Assembly (NCBI GenBank): GCA_960531495.1
Contig: OY482846.1
Span: 46,623,474-46,687,473 of the forward strand
From: Zeus faber
Taxonomy: Eukaryota > Chordata > Actinopteri > Zeiformes > Zeidae
DNA length: 64,000 nucleotides
Direction: 5' to 3'
In this document: positions 33,619-45,322 of the stretch, one piece after another
Layout: the number at the start of each line of letters is the position of its first letter
Numbering within the stretch: position 1 is the stretch's first letter
Program-made: the position numbers and the translations under genes
Notes under the pieces: model-generated
Databases searched by the model: none
Seen by the model: the letters and a program-made list of their open reading frames with translations, nothing else
Told to the model about the DNA's origin: nothing

Positions 33619-34192
33619 ATTATTATGGATTTCCATCGTCCATTATTATTTAAGTCACATCTCACATTGTGTCTCTCGTTTTCTGTCGTTGTATTGTTTC
33701 GATCCTTATGGACAGCAAAACTGGACAGCAAATGTATGGACAGCAAAAGTCTGATACTGAAAATAAACATTACACTGAAAGAGCACTGAAAGTGAACACC
33801 TCAGTGTTTGTATCCGTTCGGCTCAAACAAATTGTCCCTGAAATCACACGTATTCACACAATTGTAAAGGGCGACAGTGAACAAATATCTCCCAAGAATC
33901 CAACGTATACTGGACTTGTACAGGAAAATACGGCGCGGGTTTACATTCTCTCATCGATTTCATACAGACCATAATGCTTTACCTTTCATCATTTGTATGA
34001 GATGGTTTAGCACCACATACTTGGCCTGCAATAACATGGCGTAAGCATTGCGTTGAGGTGAATCCAGGGTCACGGGTGCACATCCACACGGGTGTACATC
34101 CACACAGGTGTACATCCACACGTACGTAGCCTGGGAACGAGACCCATCTGCAGCCCATGTTTCATTCGCTCTGCAGAGGACGTCTGGCCACA
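33619..34192. other. No gene seen; short tandem repeat 34077-34122
   Basis: Unique sequence upstream of the gypsy insertion. A GGACAGCAAA word recurs three times at 33710-33748. A 16-bp unit (CATCCACACGGGTGTA-like) is repeated three times near 34081-34122. Confidence 0.5.
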
Positions 34193-34538
34193 TGTTAGGA
34201 GGTGTGCTGAGTGAACCCAGGTGCAGAGAACAAGGCAGAGGCGGCAAAAATAGAGGTTTACTCAAAACAAGTACAAAAACTGGGCAAAAACAAATAAGAA
34301 GTCTCGGGAGCTTGGAACAAGAGCGTTGTCATGAGGTTAGACAAACTCAAGACTGAGCGCCCGAGGACACAAACGACAGGGTCTAAATAGGGACGACCAA
34401 ACGAGACACAGGTGAAACATATCATCTAATGAGGCAGGGTAATCAGGAACAGAAATAGGTGAAGCAGAGCAACCTTGAAAAGGCAGTACTGGCGGCATCT
34501 AGTGGCTGATGCTGGTAGGACCCGGGCGAACCCTGACA
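34193..34538 (-). repeat. 3' LTR of the gypsy element
   Basis: 346 bp, nearly identical to the other LTR. The polyprotein stop codon (34499-34501 on minus) lies about 40 bp inside this LTR. Confidence 0.95.
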
Positions 34539-35416
34539 GGACCCCCCCGTCTAGGAACGGCTCCCGACGTTCCTCCAGGGAGTGTCGGGTGGCGACGGCG
34601 GAAATCCTGGATCAGAGAGGGGTCCAGGATATCCCGGGCCGGAACCCAGGAGCGCTCCTCCGGCCCGTAACCCTCCCAGTCCACCAGGTATTGCAGGGCC
34701 CCGCGGACCCGGCGGGAGTCCAGGAGCCGGCGGACCGTGTAGGCGGGCTGACTGTCGATGATGCGAGGCGCCGGAGGAGGCCTCGTGGTGGGCGCCAAGG
34801 TGCTGGTGACCACCGGTCGGAGCCGCGACACGTGGAAGGTGGGGTTTATCCTCATGGACCTGGGGAGCAGAAGACGGTATGCGGCAGGATTGACCCGCCG
34901 CACGATCTTGAAGGGCCCAACATACCCTGGCGCGAGCTTGCGTGATTCCACCGGTAATGGAAGGTCCCTGGTGGACAGCCAGACCCTCTGGCCCGGACGG
35001 AGCATAGGCGCTGGTCTGCGCCGTCGGTTGGCCTGGATCTGCTGCTGCCGGGATGTCCTCAGCAGGGCCTGACGAGCCCTCTGCCAGGTCCGTCGGCACC
35101 GCTGGACGAACCGCTGGGCTGACGGCACTCCCACCTCCACCTCCTGCTCCTGAAACAGAGGAGGTACGTACCCGAACTGGCACTCAAACGGGGACATGCC
35201 AGTGGAAGAGCAGCGCAGAGTGTTGTGAGCGTATTCCGCCCACACTAGATGGTCGCTCCAGGAGGCAGGGTTGGAGGACACGAGGCACCTCAGTGTTGTC
35301 TCCAGGTCCTGGTTGACCCGCTCCGTCTGGCCATTGGATTGCGGGTGGAAACCGGAGGACAGGCTGACGGAGGGGCCGAGGAGCTGGTGGAATGCTTTCC
35401 AGAACCGGGATGCAAA
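34499..35416 (-). pseudogene. pol: Gypsy integrase C-part with GPY/F and chromodomain
   Basis: In-frame continuation after the TAG at 35417. It begins with the integrase core part that carries the catalytic glutamate ([11 protein letters not shown], about 35305-35340), then [17 protein letters not shown] module follows ([10 protein letters not shown], about codons 121-130 counted from 35281, with [11 protein letters not shown]). A chromodomain comes next ([10 protein letters not shown] through [20 protein letters not shown]). The stop is inside the 3' LTR. Chromodomains of this type are thought to guide integration to particular chromatin. Without the upstream half it is not expressed as an enzyme. 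Confidence 0.92.
34539..34551 (-). other. Polypurine tract
   Basis: Immediately before the 3' LTR the minus strand reads ACGGGGGGGTCC, a G-rich primer tract for plus-strand synthesis at the expected position. Confidence 0.75.
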
Positions 35417-37216
35417 CTACGGACCGCGGTCTGACACCACGTCCAGGGGCAGGCCGAACACCCTGAAAATGTGCCGCACCATGAGCTCAGCAGTCTCCAG
35501 AGCTGAGGGGAGCTTGGGCAGAGGAATAAAGCGGCAAGCCTTGGAGAACCGGTCTACAACGACAAAGATGACAGTGTGACCCCGAGACGGTGGAAGGCCG
35601 GTGATGAAGTCCACTGAGAGGTGTGACCAGGGCCGACTGGGGATGGGAAGGGGATGCAGCAGCCCCATGGGACGTGACCGGGGGTTCTTGTTCTGGGTGC
35701 AGATGGTGCAGGCAGCGACGAAGGACCGGACGTCCTGCTCCATGGTAGGCCACCAGAAACGCCTGCGGAGGAACTCGAGGGTCCTGGAGATCCCCGGGTG
35801 GCCAGTGAGGCGGGATGAATGCTCCCATTGCAGGACTTGTGATCGGACAGCCTTCGGGACAAACAGGTGACCCGGGGGCCCGTTGCCGGGATCCGCCTCC
35901 CTCCTTTGGGCCTTCCGGACCTGCATCTCGATTCCCCAGCGGACCGGAGCCAAGATGCAGGAGCTCTGGAGAATGGGCTCGGGGAGTTCAACCAGCTCAG
36001 GAGGGTCAAACTGTCTGGAGAGAGCGTCGGGCTTGAGGTTCTTGGACCCGGGACGATACGACAGGATGAAGTTGAACCGATTGAAGAACAAGGCCCATCG
36101 GGCTTGACGGGAGTTGAGGCGTTTGGCATCCTGAATGTATGTCAGGTTCTTGTGGTCAGTCCAGACGACAAATGGGTGTTGGGCCCCCTCCAGCCAGTGC
36201 CGCCACTCCTCCAACGCCAGTTTGACTGCCAGTAGCTCCCGGTTCCCTATGTTATAGTTCCGTTCCGCTGGGGTGAGGCGACGGGAGAAGAAAGCACATG
36301 GATGGAGCTTCCTGTCGTGAGTCCTTTGGGACAAAACGGCCCCCACTCCCACATCGGAAGCATCCACCTCCACCACGAAGGGTAGGGTAGGCTCTGGTGT
36401 GGCCAGGACAGGGGCAGCGGTGAACCGCATCTTGAGAGCCCTGAACGCCCCCTCAGCCTCCGCAGTCCAGGCGAAGCGGGCTGTGGATGTCCTAGTGAGG
36501 GCGGTGAGGGGAGCTGCCACCGTGCTAAAACCCCGAATGAATCGCCTGTAAAAATTGGCAAACCCGAGGAAGCGCTGCACCTGTTTGACCGAGGTGGGTG
36601 GTGGCCAGTCCCGGACGGCCTCGGTCTTGGCAGGATCCATCTGGACGTGACCCTCGGTGATGACGAACCCCAGGAACTGAACGGTGGTGGCGTGGAACTC
36701 ACTCTTCTCCAGCTTCACATAGAGGCCATTGGCGAGCAGGCGGTGAAGGACCTGTCTCACATGCTGTATGTGTTCGGGAAGGGTCCTGGAGAAGATGAGG
36801 ATGTCATCGATGTAGACGAACACAGAGCGGTTGAGAAACTCACGGAGGACGTCGTTTACAAAGGCCTGGAAGACAGCGGGAGCATTGGCCAATCCAAAAG
36901 GCATGACCAGGTATTCATAATGGCCGGTAGGTGTGTTGAAGGCGGTCTTCCACTCATCCCCCTCGCGGACGAGATTGTATGCGTTTCGAAGATCGAGTTT
37001 GGTGAAGATGGTGGCGCCTTGCAGTTGCTCGAAAGATGTGGACATGAGAGGAAGGGGGTAGCGATTCTTGACCGTGATCTTGTTCAGACCACGGTAATCA
37101 ATGCAGGGACGCAGGCCGCCATCCTTCTTACCCACGAAGAAAAACCCTGCGCCCGCCGGGGAGGTAGAAGGGCGGATGAACCCTGAGGTGAGCGCCCCCC
37201 GGATGTACTCTTCCAT
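35417..37216 (-). pseudogene. pol: Gypsy pol: reverse transcriptase, RNase H, integrase N-part
   Basis: 599 codons open from the ATG at 37216. Reverse transcriptase: [10 protein letters not shown] with D75 and YIDDILIF with the catalytic pair at 137-138. RNase [10 protein letters not shown] (D285), E327, WTDHKN (D354) and D397. Integrase: HHCC zinc finger with H466, H473, C503 and C506, then D536 in VDFITG and D596 in SDRGP. It ends at a TAG (35417-35419) right after the second integrase aspartate; the same frame continues beyond it into the next entry, so this is a single nonsense codon. Upstream of the ATG the frame runs into a CT-run (about 37235-37245) where a reading-frame shift separates it from further reverse-transcriptase sequence (an LLPG-type block), and then meets the LTR. 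Gag, protease and the N-terminus of reverse transcriptase are absent. Confidence 0.93.
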
Positions 37217-37299
37217 GGCTGTAGTCTCAGGGGCAGAGAGAGAAGAGACGTCCTCGAGGAGGGCAGGTGCCAGGCAGAAGGTCGATGGCTCAGTCTTGC

Positions 37300-37650
37300 T
37301 GTTAGGAGGTGTGCTGAGTGAACCCAGGTGCAGAGAACAAGGCAGAGGCGAGGTGGCAAAAATAGAGGTTTACTCAAAACAAGTACAAAAACTGGGCAAA
37401 AACAAATAAGAAGTCTCGGGAGCTTGGAACAAGAGCGTTGTCATGAGGTTAGACAAACTCAAGACTGAGCGCCCGAGGACACAAACGACAGGGTCTAAAT
37501 AGGGACGACCAAACGAGACACAGGTGAAACATATCATCTAATGAGGCAGGGTAATCAGGAACAGAAATAGGTGAAGCAGAGCAACCTTGAAAAGGCAGTA
37601 CTGGCGGCATCTAGTGGCTGATGCTGGTAGGACCCGGGCGAACCCTGACA
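37300..37650 (-). repeat. 5' LTR of the gypsy element
   Basis: 351 bp, at the 5' end relative to the coding direction. TG...CA ends. It contains five extra bases (AGGTG) compared with the other LTR at the position after GGCAGAGGCG in the plus reading. Confidence 0.95.
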
Positions 37651-37780
37651 CCACGCTCCCGTTCGGAAACATTTCCACCCGGTATTGCCAGTGTCAGGGC
37701 CAACCACAGGCGTGTTTCTAACATGAGGGCAGGGTTGATACGATGACGATGCAGAGGAGCGCCATTGGAGGCAGAGAATA
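37651..37780. other. Spacer between gypsy LTR and next repeat
   Basis: 130 bp of unique sequence. It contains GTGTCAGGGCCAACC (about 37691), a partial echo of the neighbouring repeat start. Confidence 0.4.
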
Positions 37781-38076
37781 TGCTCCGCCTGCCGCACGTC
37801 TCCCGTTGTCAGGGCCCTTTGGCATAGAGACGCAGACGATGGGGTTAGAAACACACAGGTTTATTGGAGCAAGTGGGTGAGGTGGAACAAGTCCGGAGCA
37901 GATGTACAACATGTCGTGACAAGCGCTCCTCTCCTGTGTGTGTGAGGATGGGGGTTTTACCTGTTGCTCGTTAGACCAATCAACCAGCAACAGTATACAG
38001 AAACACCGATCCTGGGCGAAATGACCTAGACCCAGGACAGGTGTGGCTGCTAGAACTACACCATCCCCACGCCACA
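37781..38076 (+). mobile_element. LTR-like interspersed repeat, copy 3 of 4
   Basis: TTGTCAGGGCCCTTTGGCAT, GTTTATTGGAGC, GGAACAAGTCCGGAGCAGAT, GGGGTTTTACCTGTTGCTCG and CCATCCCCACGCCACA align in order with 62896-63210 and 8395-8632. It lies 130 bp from the gypsy element but is unlike its LTR. Confidence 0.75.
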
Positions 38077-38149
38077 ATGACACTTTCAAAAATACCCGTA
38101 TGCGTATGGACAGGGCCTACTGTAAGCCTTTCCTTCACTGTTCCCCGAC
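38077..38149. other. Short unique spacer
   Basis: Nothing recognised. Confidence 0.5.
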
Positions 38150-38331
38150 TCCTCCTTCCTTCCTTCCTCCCTTCCTTCCTTCCTTCTGTCGTTCGTTTGT
38201 TCGTTGGTTCCTTCCTTCCTTCCTACCTTCCTTCCTTCTATGGTTCGTTTGTTTGTTCCTTCCTTCCTTCCTTCCCTCCTTCCTTCCTTCCATCCCTTTT
38301 TCCTTCCTTCCTTCCTTCCTTCCTTCCGCCT
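38150..38331. repeat. (TTCC)n pyrimidine array with GTTCGTTT inserts
   Basis: TTCC tetramers are broken twice by TGTCGTTCGTTTGTTCG and TATGGTTCGTTTGTTTG. This suggests a higher-order unit of about 60-70 bp. Confidence 0.95.
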
Positions 38332-38337
38332 AGTGTG

Positions 38338-38740
38338 TCGTTACATTTTATTGTGTAAAGTTAACCAATATTGTATATTTTAACATTTCTTTCCATAGAA
38401 TGCCATTTTTATATTTTTATTGCATTGTTTTAGTATTATTATTGCCTTTCTTTTTCCATGTGATCTGCTGTGACATTGGAGCAATTGCAATTTCCCGGGG
38501 ATGAATAATATCGAAGTACCTACATGTACTCTTACTTACATTTCACATTTCACATAGAAATCAACGGCGTCCCCTCGTCCTGGAGTCGGGTCTGCAGGCC
38601 ACGACGGGACGCGTGCGTGCTCCCCAGGGGGGGCTTTGCCAAAAAACAACCAAATTCCTTACGACTGTGCACAGCAGGTAAGCTGGTGATTGAGTCCTCT
38701 CAATTTGGGAAAAAAAAAAAAGAGCAGTGTGTGTGATGGA
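38338..38740 (+). repeat. Repeat family C, copy 1 (LINE-tail-like)
   Basis: TGTGTAAAGTTAACC, then ATATTTTAACATTTC, CTGTGACATTGGAGCAATTG, GGGGATGAATAATATC, then GGGGGCTTTGCCAAAAAACA and TGATTGAGTCCTCTCAATTT recur at 41025-41665 in the same order. The first half resembles a LINE 3' end. Confidence 0.75.
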
Positions 38741-41010
38741 GGCCTCAGCAGGTGTTGGGGGGACCTCCGGCGGCCCCTGGGCCGGGGGAAAAGCCAAAGC
38801 GATTAAACCAGGTTAGACAAACGCCACCTCTCCCAGGCCCTTTGTGCATGAATCATTCACAAGCGCAGGAGGACTAACAATACATGAGGCTGATGTTATT
38901 CAGAGCGCTCGTGTGAATCTTTCATGCGGCTATTTTCGGTCTCCAGGAAGCCATTTAAGAATATTGTGTCTCTCGGAGTGCCGGGTCTGCTGAGTCGACT
39001 TCCACGTGCCCTGCATGGGGGCGGGGGAGATGCTCGCACACACACATACAAACAGACACACACACACACACACACGCGCACACGCACACAAACCCTCCCA
39101 CAACCAAGATCCGAATCAGTACATAGGTTCTGGTTTTCGATCGATTCCATTTCGGTGACTTTCCATCACAGACTCCGCTGGTTAACAACGTTGTCTCAGA
39201 GGCCTCCGCCCTGTCAGTAGAAGCAGAAGAAGGGGCCGAAAATACCCAAATATAAATACTATCCCCCCCCCCGCAGTTCTGGATCGCACCAACTCTCGCC
39301 ACCTGGTGAATTGGGACGACGCTGTTTGGGGATCGCTGAGTGTGTTCCACTGCATTCCGCCTGTAATTATTTGGGACGGTTATGCCTGTGTGGCCACATT
39401 CTGGATCAAACCGTGCCCTTTTACCATTAAGATGTAAAACAAAAATCGAATTTCAAAAGCGGTGTCGCCAAGGTGCTCGTCTCCCGCAGCTCTGCACGCT
39501 CTGTTCCCTTTCACATCCACATCCGGCTTCATCTTAACGATCCCTGACGACTGCGAGGGAAGAGCTTCAAACGGGACGTCAGCTACCGGAGTGCTTCCCT
39601 GCACCTTCTCTTGCCCAACTACGTCACTGGAAGTGGATCGAGACTTGGTTTTGAGCTCCACGGGTGTTTGAGCCCCGCCCGCCGGCCGACCCCGCACCCC
39701 TACCGCAAGGTGAGCCAAACTCCTCTCTCTCCTTTGGGGCGGGATTAGTGAGAAAGAAACCGTGGTCACACGGACCTCCTGCTGTTCCGTGGGACGCTCG
39801 TATGAATATACACTAAGTCCCAGAATTCCATTCACAACTGCAATGTTTATGAAAAAAAAAAAAGTTTTTTTTCCCCACATCCCATCAGGGTGTTCTTGCC
39901 AGCAGCCCCTGCGCCAAGGCAAATACATGGAAAGCCAGTTTTCTCCCGGAGCGGCAGCTAAACAAACACGGGATCAACGTCAAATCGGGAACTTTCATTT
40001 GGACGGGTCCGCCAGCTCAGCCGCCCGCCGCGGTGGTTTGCGTCGCCGTATTTCGTTACTCGTAATGAACCCCGATGCCGGTTACATCACCACTATCCTA
40101 TGCATAAACCATCAGCTCCTCTAACACGCGCTCCAGAGGCTAAACAGCTGGAAAACAAATCACCGTGGCTCTGACAGCCGCATAAAGCCCGGACAGATCA
40201 ACTTCGACGCAAGGCAGAAGGTTCTGAGGGCAGACGGAGACGGAGCGACGCGGCGAACGCCATGTCTCCTTCTGCCGATGCCTCCTTATAAATAAGTCGG
40301 AGGAGCGCCGCTCTCCGACTTCACGTGAATAGTCCGGAGATAAAAAAACGAAAATTAGGGAAAACCGAAAACACGGAAAACTTGGCGGACCCTTTGCGCG
40401 CGTGGCGGAGAACTTTCCAAAACGGCGAGCGGAAATGGAAACGCTGAGCGGGCGACTGAAATGCGACTTCTGCAGAGCTCCAGCGTTTCCCTCCTGCAGC
40501 CGAACTCGACAGGAAGCCCCGCAATCTACGGCGGACGGGCGAGCGGCCGCGGGCGGAGAACGGGAGACTCCAAGTCCAGTCCTGTTTGTTCCATTTAGAC
40601 TTTTTTTGTGTCGTCTTTTAATTGACAGTGTTGGTTTATGATGCAGTGTGAGCGCTCATCGTACTGTGACCCGGCGGGAATTCTTAATTGACTTCCAGAG
40701 TTTTTGTTGTTACAGAGGTGCATGCTTACCCTTCATTTTTGAGCCTTTATTGCTGTTCTGTTTAGGGTTTCATTGCCCCCCTCCCCCCCCATTGTTTATT
40801 TATTTGCATTTTTTTGCAATTTTTGTGAACAATTTTTGGGCTTCTATTTAATTTTTATCATCAGGTTTATTGTACATTAGCAATTTCTCCTTATCTTTAG
40901 ATTCATCTTTCTGGTTCAACGTGAGGTTAATTTCATTGGTTTCATTTTTTTTGCGGGTCATTTCTATTTTTTTTAGGTTATATTTGTTGTTTATCATTAG
41001 GCTTAGTGTA
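38741..41010. other. No supported gene between family C copies
   Basis: Unique sequence. A (CA)n run lies at 39032-39088. 39950-40330 and 40390-40580 are CpG-rich with unrecognised overlapping frames. 40600-41010 is T-rich. No domain was recognised. Confidence 0.45.
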
Positions 41011-41665
<655 letters not shown>

Positions 41666-42587
41666 CGGGCGACCTTACTCCTTTCCTGCACCTCGTGCTC
41701 CTCAGCCCAAATCCCGTCATCTGCTTTCCCTCTAATCGGATAATCTCCGACTCTCAACCGAGAATTATGGGATTATTATTTTTCATTATTATTATTATAT
41801 ATTTATTTATTTTTGCCAATCCAATTTTCAAACCTTCAGAACAAAAGGCACGCCTGTTCCTAATGAAAGTGACAACGCTGCAGAATCCAAACGACTTCCT
41901 AATAATGATGAATTTTTAAAAAGAGAGGAAATAAAAGTCATGAGAAGCTGTTTCAAATTACCTCCACAGCAGAGGACTGGAGTGATTTTGTGATTTGGGA
42001 ATGAACAGATGTGCTCAGTCTGCGTTTTGGGTTTTTTTTATTCAGGTGCTAATATCTCCTCAATTTGGTTCAATCATGCACATGAATTAGCACAGTTTGA
42101 GTAAAGAAGGGCCTCCCAATAGGCTCTCCCCAGTTATGTACAACATTTGTAAATGTTTGTGAGTAATGCAAGAAATTTACGATCACACAGTTGTATCCCC
42201 ATTACGCGCGGTTTGGTTCCATAACGTTCCATACATCATCCTCGACCCCATTTTTATCTATTTTCATTTATACATATTATTCATGTAATTTGCATGTAAA
42301 ATAGGTATACCCAACCAGCGGACAACAAATTCAACTTGCCCTAACACTTCAAAAGTAGCCCAATTCCATTGGAAAACCACAGACCTGGCAACACTGCCAG
42401 CAGCCGGGTTGGTAATGGTTGGTTGTTACAGATTTTCTGATTCCATCTCATGTTAAAAGTGACATGAATCACTATCAGTGTTGCTCAAGGCTTGTCTGGG
42501 TCCAGACCTTTGAATCCACCCACTCCACCGAGTTGACTAATCCATCTGGTTTGGCATCATGACATGAAACGACGGCTTTTCGGTTGA
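41666..42587. other. No gene seen
   Basis: Unique AT-leaning sequence. No element was recognised. Confidence 0.5.
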
Positions 42588-42985
42588 AAAATGACCGGTC
42601 CAATGAGCGCCCGGGGGGCGGCTAACGATTGGCCAATCAGTGCCGTGGGCGCGACTAACGATTAGCCAATCAGTGCCGCGGCCGGGACTAACGATTGGCC
42701 AATCAGTGCCGTGGTTGGGACGAACGATTAGCCAATCGTTGGTGTGGGCGGGACTAAGGATTGGCCAATCAGTGCGGTGGGCGGGACTAACAATTAGCCA
42801 ATCAGTGCCGCGGGCGGGACTAAGGATTGGCCAATCAGTGCTGCGGGGGGGCTAACAATTGGCCAATCAGTGCCTTCGGCAGGACTAACGATTACCCAAT
42901 CAGTGCCGCGGGATAACGATTACCCAATCAGTGCCACGGGCTGGACTATGGATTGTCCAATCAGTGCCAGCGTGACTAACGCCCT
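42588..42985. repeat. 33-bp minisatellite carrying a CCAAT box in every unit
   Basis: CCAAT starts at 42600, 42633, 42666, 42699, 42732, 42765, 42798, 42831, 42863, 42896, 42924 and 42957. All intervals are 33 bp except one of 32 and one of 28. The core is often the palindrome ATTGGCCAAT followed by CAGTGCCG, and several units also carry GGGCGGGAC. CCAATCA(G) is a strong NF-Y site and GGGCGGG an Sp1-type GC box, so the array could bind these factors. The 71-codon open frame across it exists because 33 is a multiple of three. Confidence 0.9.
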
Positions 42986-43013
42986 TGTCAAGCTGTGCGC
43001 CGCCCGGAACCAA

Positions 43014-43075
43014 GGGTGAGTAATATAAAATAGACATCGTAGTTTGTTTTAACTTCGCTCCGCCCATAAAAGCAG
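43014..43075 (+). promoter_or_regulatory. Possible core promoter elements downstream of the CCAAT array
   Basis: GGGTGAGTAA (43014-43023) matches a 5' splice-site consensus, and TCCGCCCATAAAAG (43059-43072) joins a GC box to a TATA-like CATAAAAG. They lie within 120 bp of the array. There is no transcript evidence, and each motif alone could be chance. Confidence 0.2.
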
Positions 43076-44228
43076 TATGTTGGCATGGCTGTGCATCAGT
43101 GTCGGCTTAAAATGACGTGAGGTTCACGCGGATACGTTGGTCTGTTGTGATTGGTTTGGGGAGTTTGAATCCTCTCCCCTCCCCCCACGAAAATGGGTTT
43201 GAGTGGAGGCAACGTCGGACTGAAGTCGGAAACGGAGTGTAACGACTTGACAATTCTGTCTGATATCGGGCAAGATCAAAGCCGCTATATGACATAAAAA
43301 GAATAAATTAGGACTTCTTGGAGACCTTTAAATTTTCCCTTCAAAGCGGCTGCCTCAATAAACTGCATCACTTCCTATACGGGGCTGTTTGGTTCCAAAC
43401 CAAAGCTCTCACTGTGTTGACTTCATTTGTATTGTTAAGGTGGATCATGACTTATGGTAAAGGTGTCTAAAAGTGACTTTAGTCTTGGAATTTATTCACC
43501 ATTTCACCACATATATACTGTATATATATATATATATATATTTGATATGGTTAAGGGTCTTAGAGGTTGCCGTGTGTGCCGTGACTTCTAAATGTTTATG
43601 TGCTGATTATTTTGTTTCAATCTGGGTCATGTCCGGTCTTAACATTGAGAGGTAATCAGGATTATTGAGTCAATTATTAATTTAATCATCAGTTTTATAG
43701 ACGGATGCAGCAAATTATAGAATCAAATCAATGCAGTCCATAATTATCTTCCGGGTATCATATTGGGTGAATATTGTAACGGGGAAAAAAAACAATATGC
43801 AAATTTGAGCCAATTAGGCTGAAATGTTCATGACTTAAGTTGTATTTAAATCATGTTTGGAGCATTCTTGTCATTTTATTTTTTTTAATCTTGAATTATT
43901 TCTTATTTCAAAGTCATGACACGGTCCTATGTTCCTGAGCAAAGAGCAGAGTGATTGGGTTTTTGTTTGGTTTTCATTTAGAGACGTCGCCCCGTTCTCC
44001 ATAAGCCCCAGTGAGCCCGGGCTGGAGTGCGGCCCAAAACATTTTCCACATCACGGAGGATTGTCTTTGAATTTCAATCATACGCCGCCTATCAGGGCAT
44101 CATGTCACATCCTCCTCAAGCACTTTGGGAAGCTGAGTCACCGTGCTTCAAATATTAAATCACTGATACTGGAGGAATATATATGAATAAATATGGAAGA
44201 TTTGCAGGTCACATTCGTATGTATATTA

Positions 44229-44231
<3 letters not shown>
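43076..44231. other. No gene seen
   Basis: Unique sequence with a (TA)n run at 43518-43541. No domain or element was recognised. Confidence 0.5.
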
Positions 44232-44265
<34 letters not shown>

Positions 44266-44288
44266 TATAGATATATAAAGTACACACA

Positions 44289-44324
<36 letters not shown>
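44232..44324. repeat. (TA)n plus (CA)n compound microsatellite
   Basis: TA repeats (44234-44277) and CA repeats (44282-44322) directly flank the left side of a Tc1 relic. Confidence 0.95.
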
Positions 44325-44325
<1 letters not shown>

Positions 44326-44344
44326 CAAGATATACTCTTAGCAG

Positions 44345-45322
44345 TGCAATGCATAAAACCATGCAGACACGTCAGCAGCTTCACTTAATGTTCACATCAA
44401 CCGTCAGAATGAGGAGAAAATGTGATCTCGGTATTTTCCACCGTGGTATGACTGTTGGTGCCAGACGGGATGGTTTGAGTTTTTCTGAAACTGCTGATCT
44501 CCTGGGTTCTTCACGCACAACAGTCTCTAGAGTTGACTCAGAATGGTGCGAAAAACAAAAAGCATCCATTGGGCAGCAGTTCAGCAGAGGGAAAGGCCTT
44601 GTTGATGAGGGAGGTCAACGGAGAATGGCCGGAGTGGTCCGACCGGACAGAAGGAATACGGTAACTCGGATAACCACTCTGTGGTGAGCAGGACAACATG
44701 TCTCAATGCACAACACGTGGAACCTGGAGGCGGGTGGGCTCCAATAGCAGAACCACGTCGGGTTCCACTACCGTCAGCCAAGAACAGAAAGCTGAGGCCG
44801 CAGGGGTCACGGGCTCACCAAAACTGTACGGTTGAAGACAGGAAAATCGTAGCCTGGTCTGATTCATCTCCATTTCTGCTGAGTCATACAGATGGTAGAG
44901 TCAGAGTTTGACGCCAACATCATGAATCCGTGGACCCAACCTGCCTTGTGTCAACGGTCCAGGCTGCCGGCGGTGATGTCACGGCGTGGGGGATTTCCTC
45001 TCTCCACAATTTTGGCCCGTTAACACCGATCCAGCATGGCTTGAATGCCACAGCCCATCTGAGTGTTGTTGCTGACCATGTGCATCCCTTCACGGCCACA
45101 AGGACCATCTTGTAACGGCTACTCCCAGCACCATGATGCACCGCGTCACAAAGCAAACGTCGTCTCAAACCGGTTTCGTGAACATGACGATGAGGTCAGT
45201 GTTGTTCAGTTTCCTTCCCAGTCACCGGATCTGAATCCAATACAACACCATTGGGACGTGATGGGACGGGAGACTCAACGTGCAGCTGACAAATCTGCAG
45301 CAATTGTGTGATGCAATCATGT

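Larger units (their letters stand above)
34193..37650 (-). mobile_element. Ty3/gypsy chromodomain retrotransposon, internally deleted
   Basis: Two LTRs (34193-34538 and 37300-37650) bound a minus-strand interior that encodes reverse transcriptase, RNase H, integrase and a chromodomain. The LTRs differ by one 5-bp indel (AGGTG present only in the right copy) and otherwise appear identical, so insertion is recent. On the minus strand they start TGTCAGGGTT and end CCTAACA. Flanks read CCACA on the left and CCACG on the right, a possible 5-bp target duplication with one mismatch. The interior is only 2.76 kb: gag, protease, the start of reverse transcriptase and any primer-binding site are missing, since the right LTR abuts reverse-transcriptase coding sequence. 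It belongs with the vertebrate chromovirus-type gypsy elements. Confidence 0.95.

Noticed and set aside
34475-37186. Plus-strand frames of 100-180 codons across the gypsy region
   Set aside because: They are antisense shadows of the pol reading frame on the minus strand.
37300-38076. The LTR-like repeat at 37781 as part of the gypsy element
   Set aside because: Its sequence is unlike the gypsy LTR, and three further copies exist without any gypsy sequence nearby. Adjacency is probably coincidence.
42640-42855. 71-codon frame with an 11-residue repeat in the CCAAT array
   Set aside because: The 33-bp period keeps the frame open by arithmetic. No start context, splice or conservation evidence supports coding.
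42588-42985. CRISPR-like periodic array
   Set aside because: The units are contiguous and diverged without unique spacers, and the context is a vertebrate genome.
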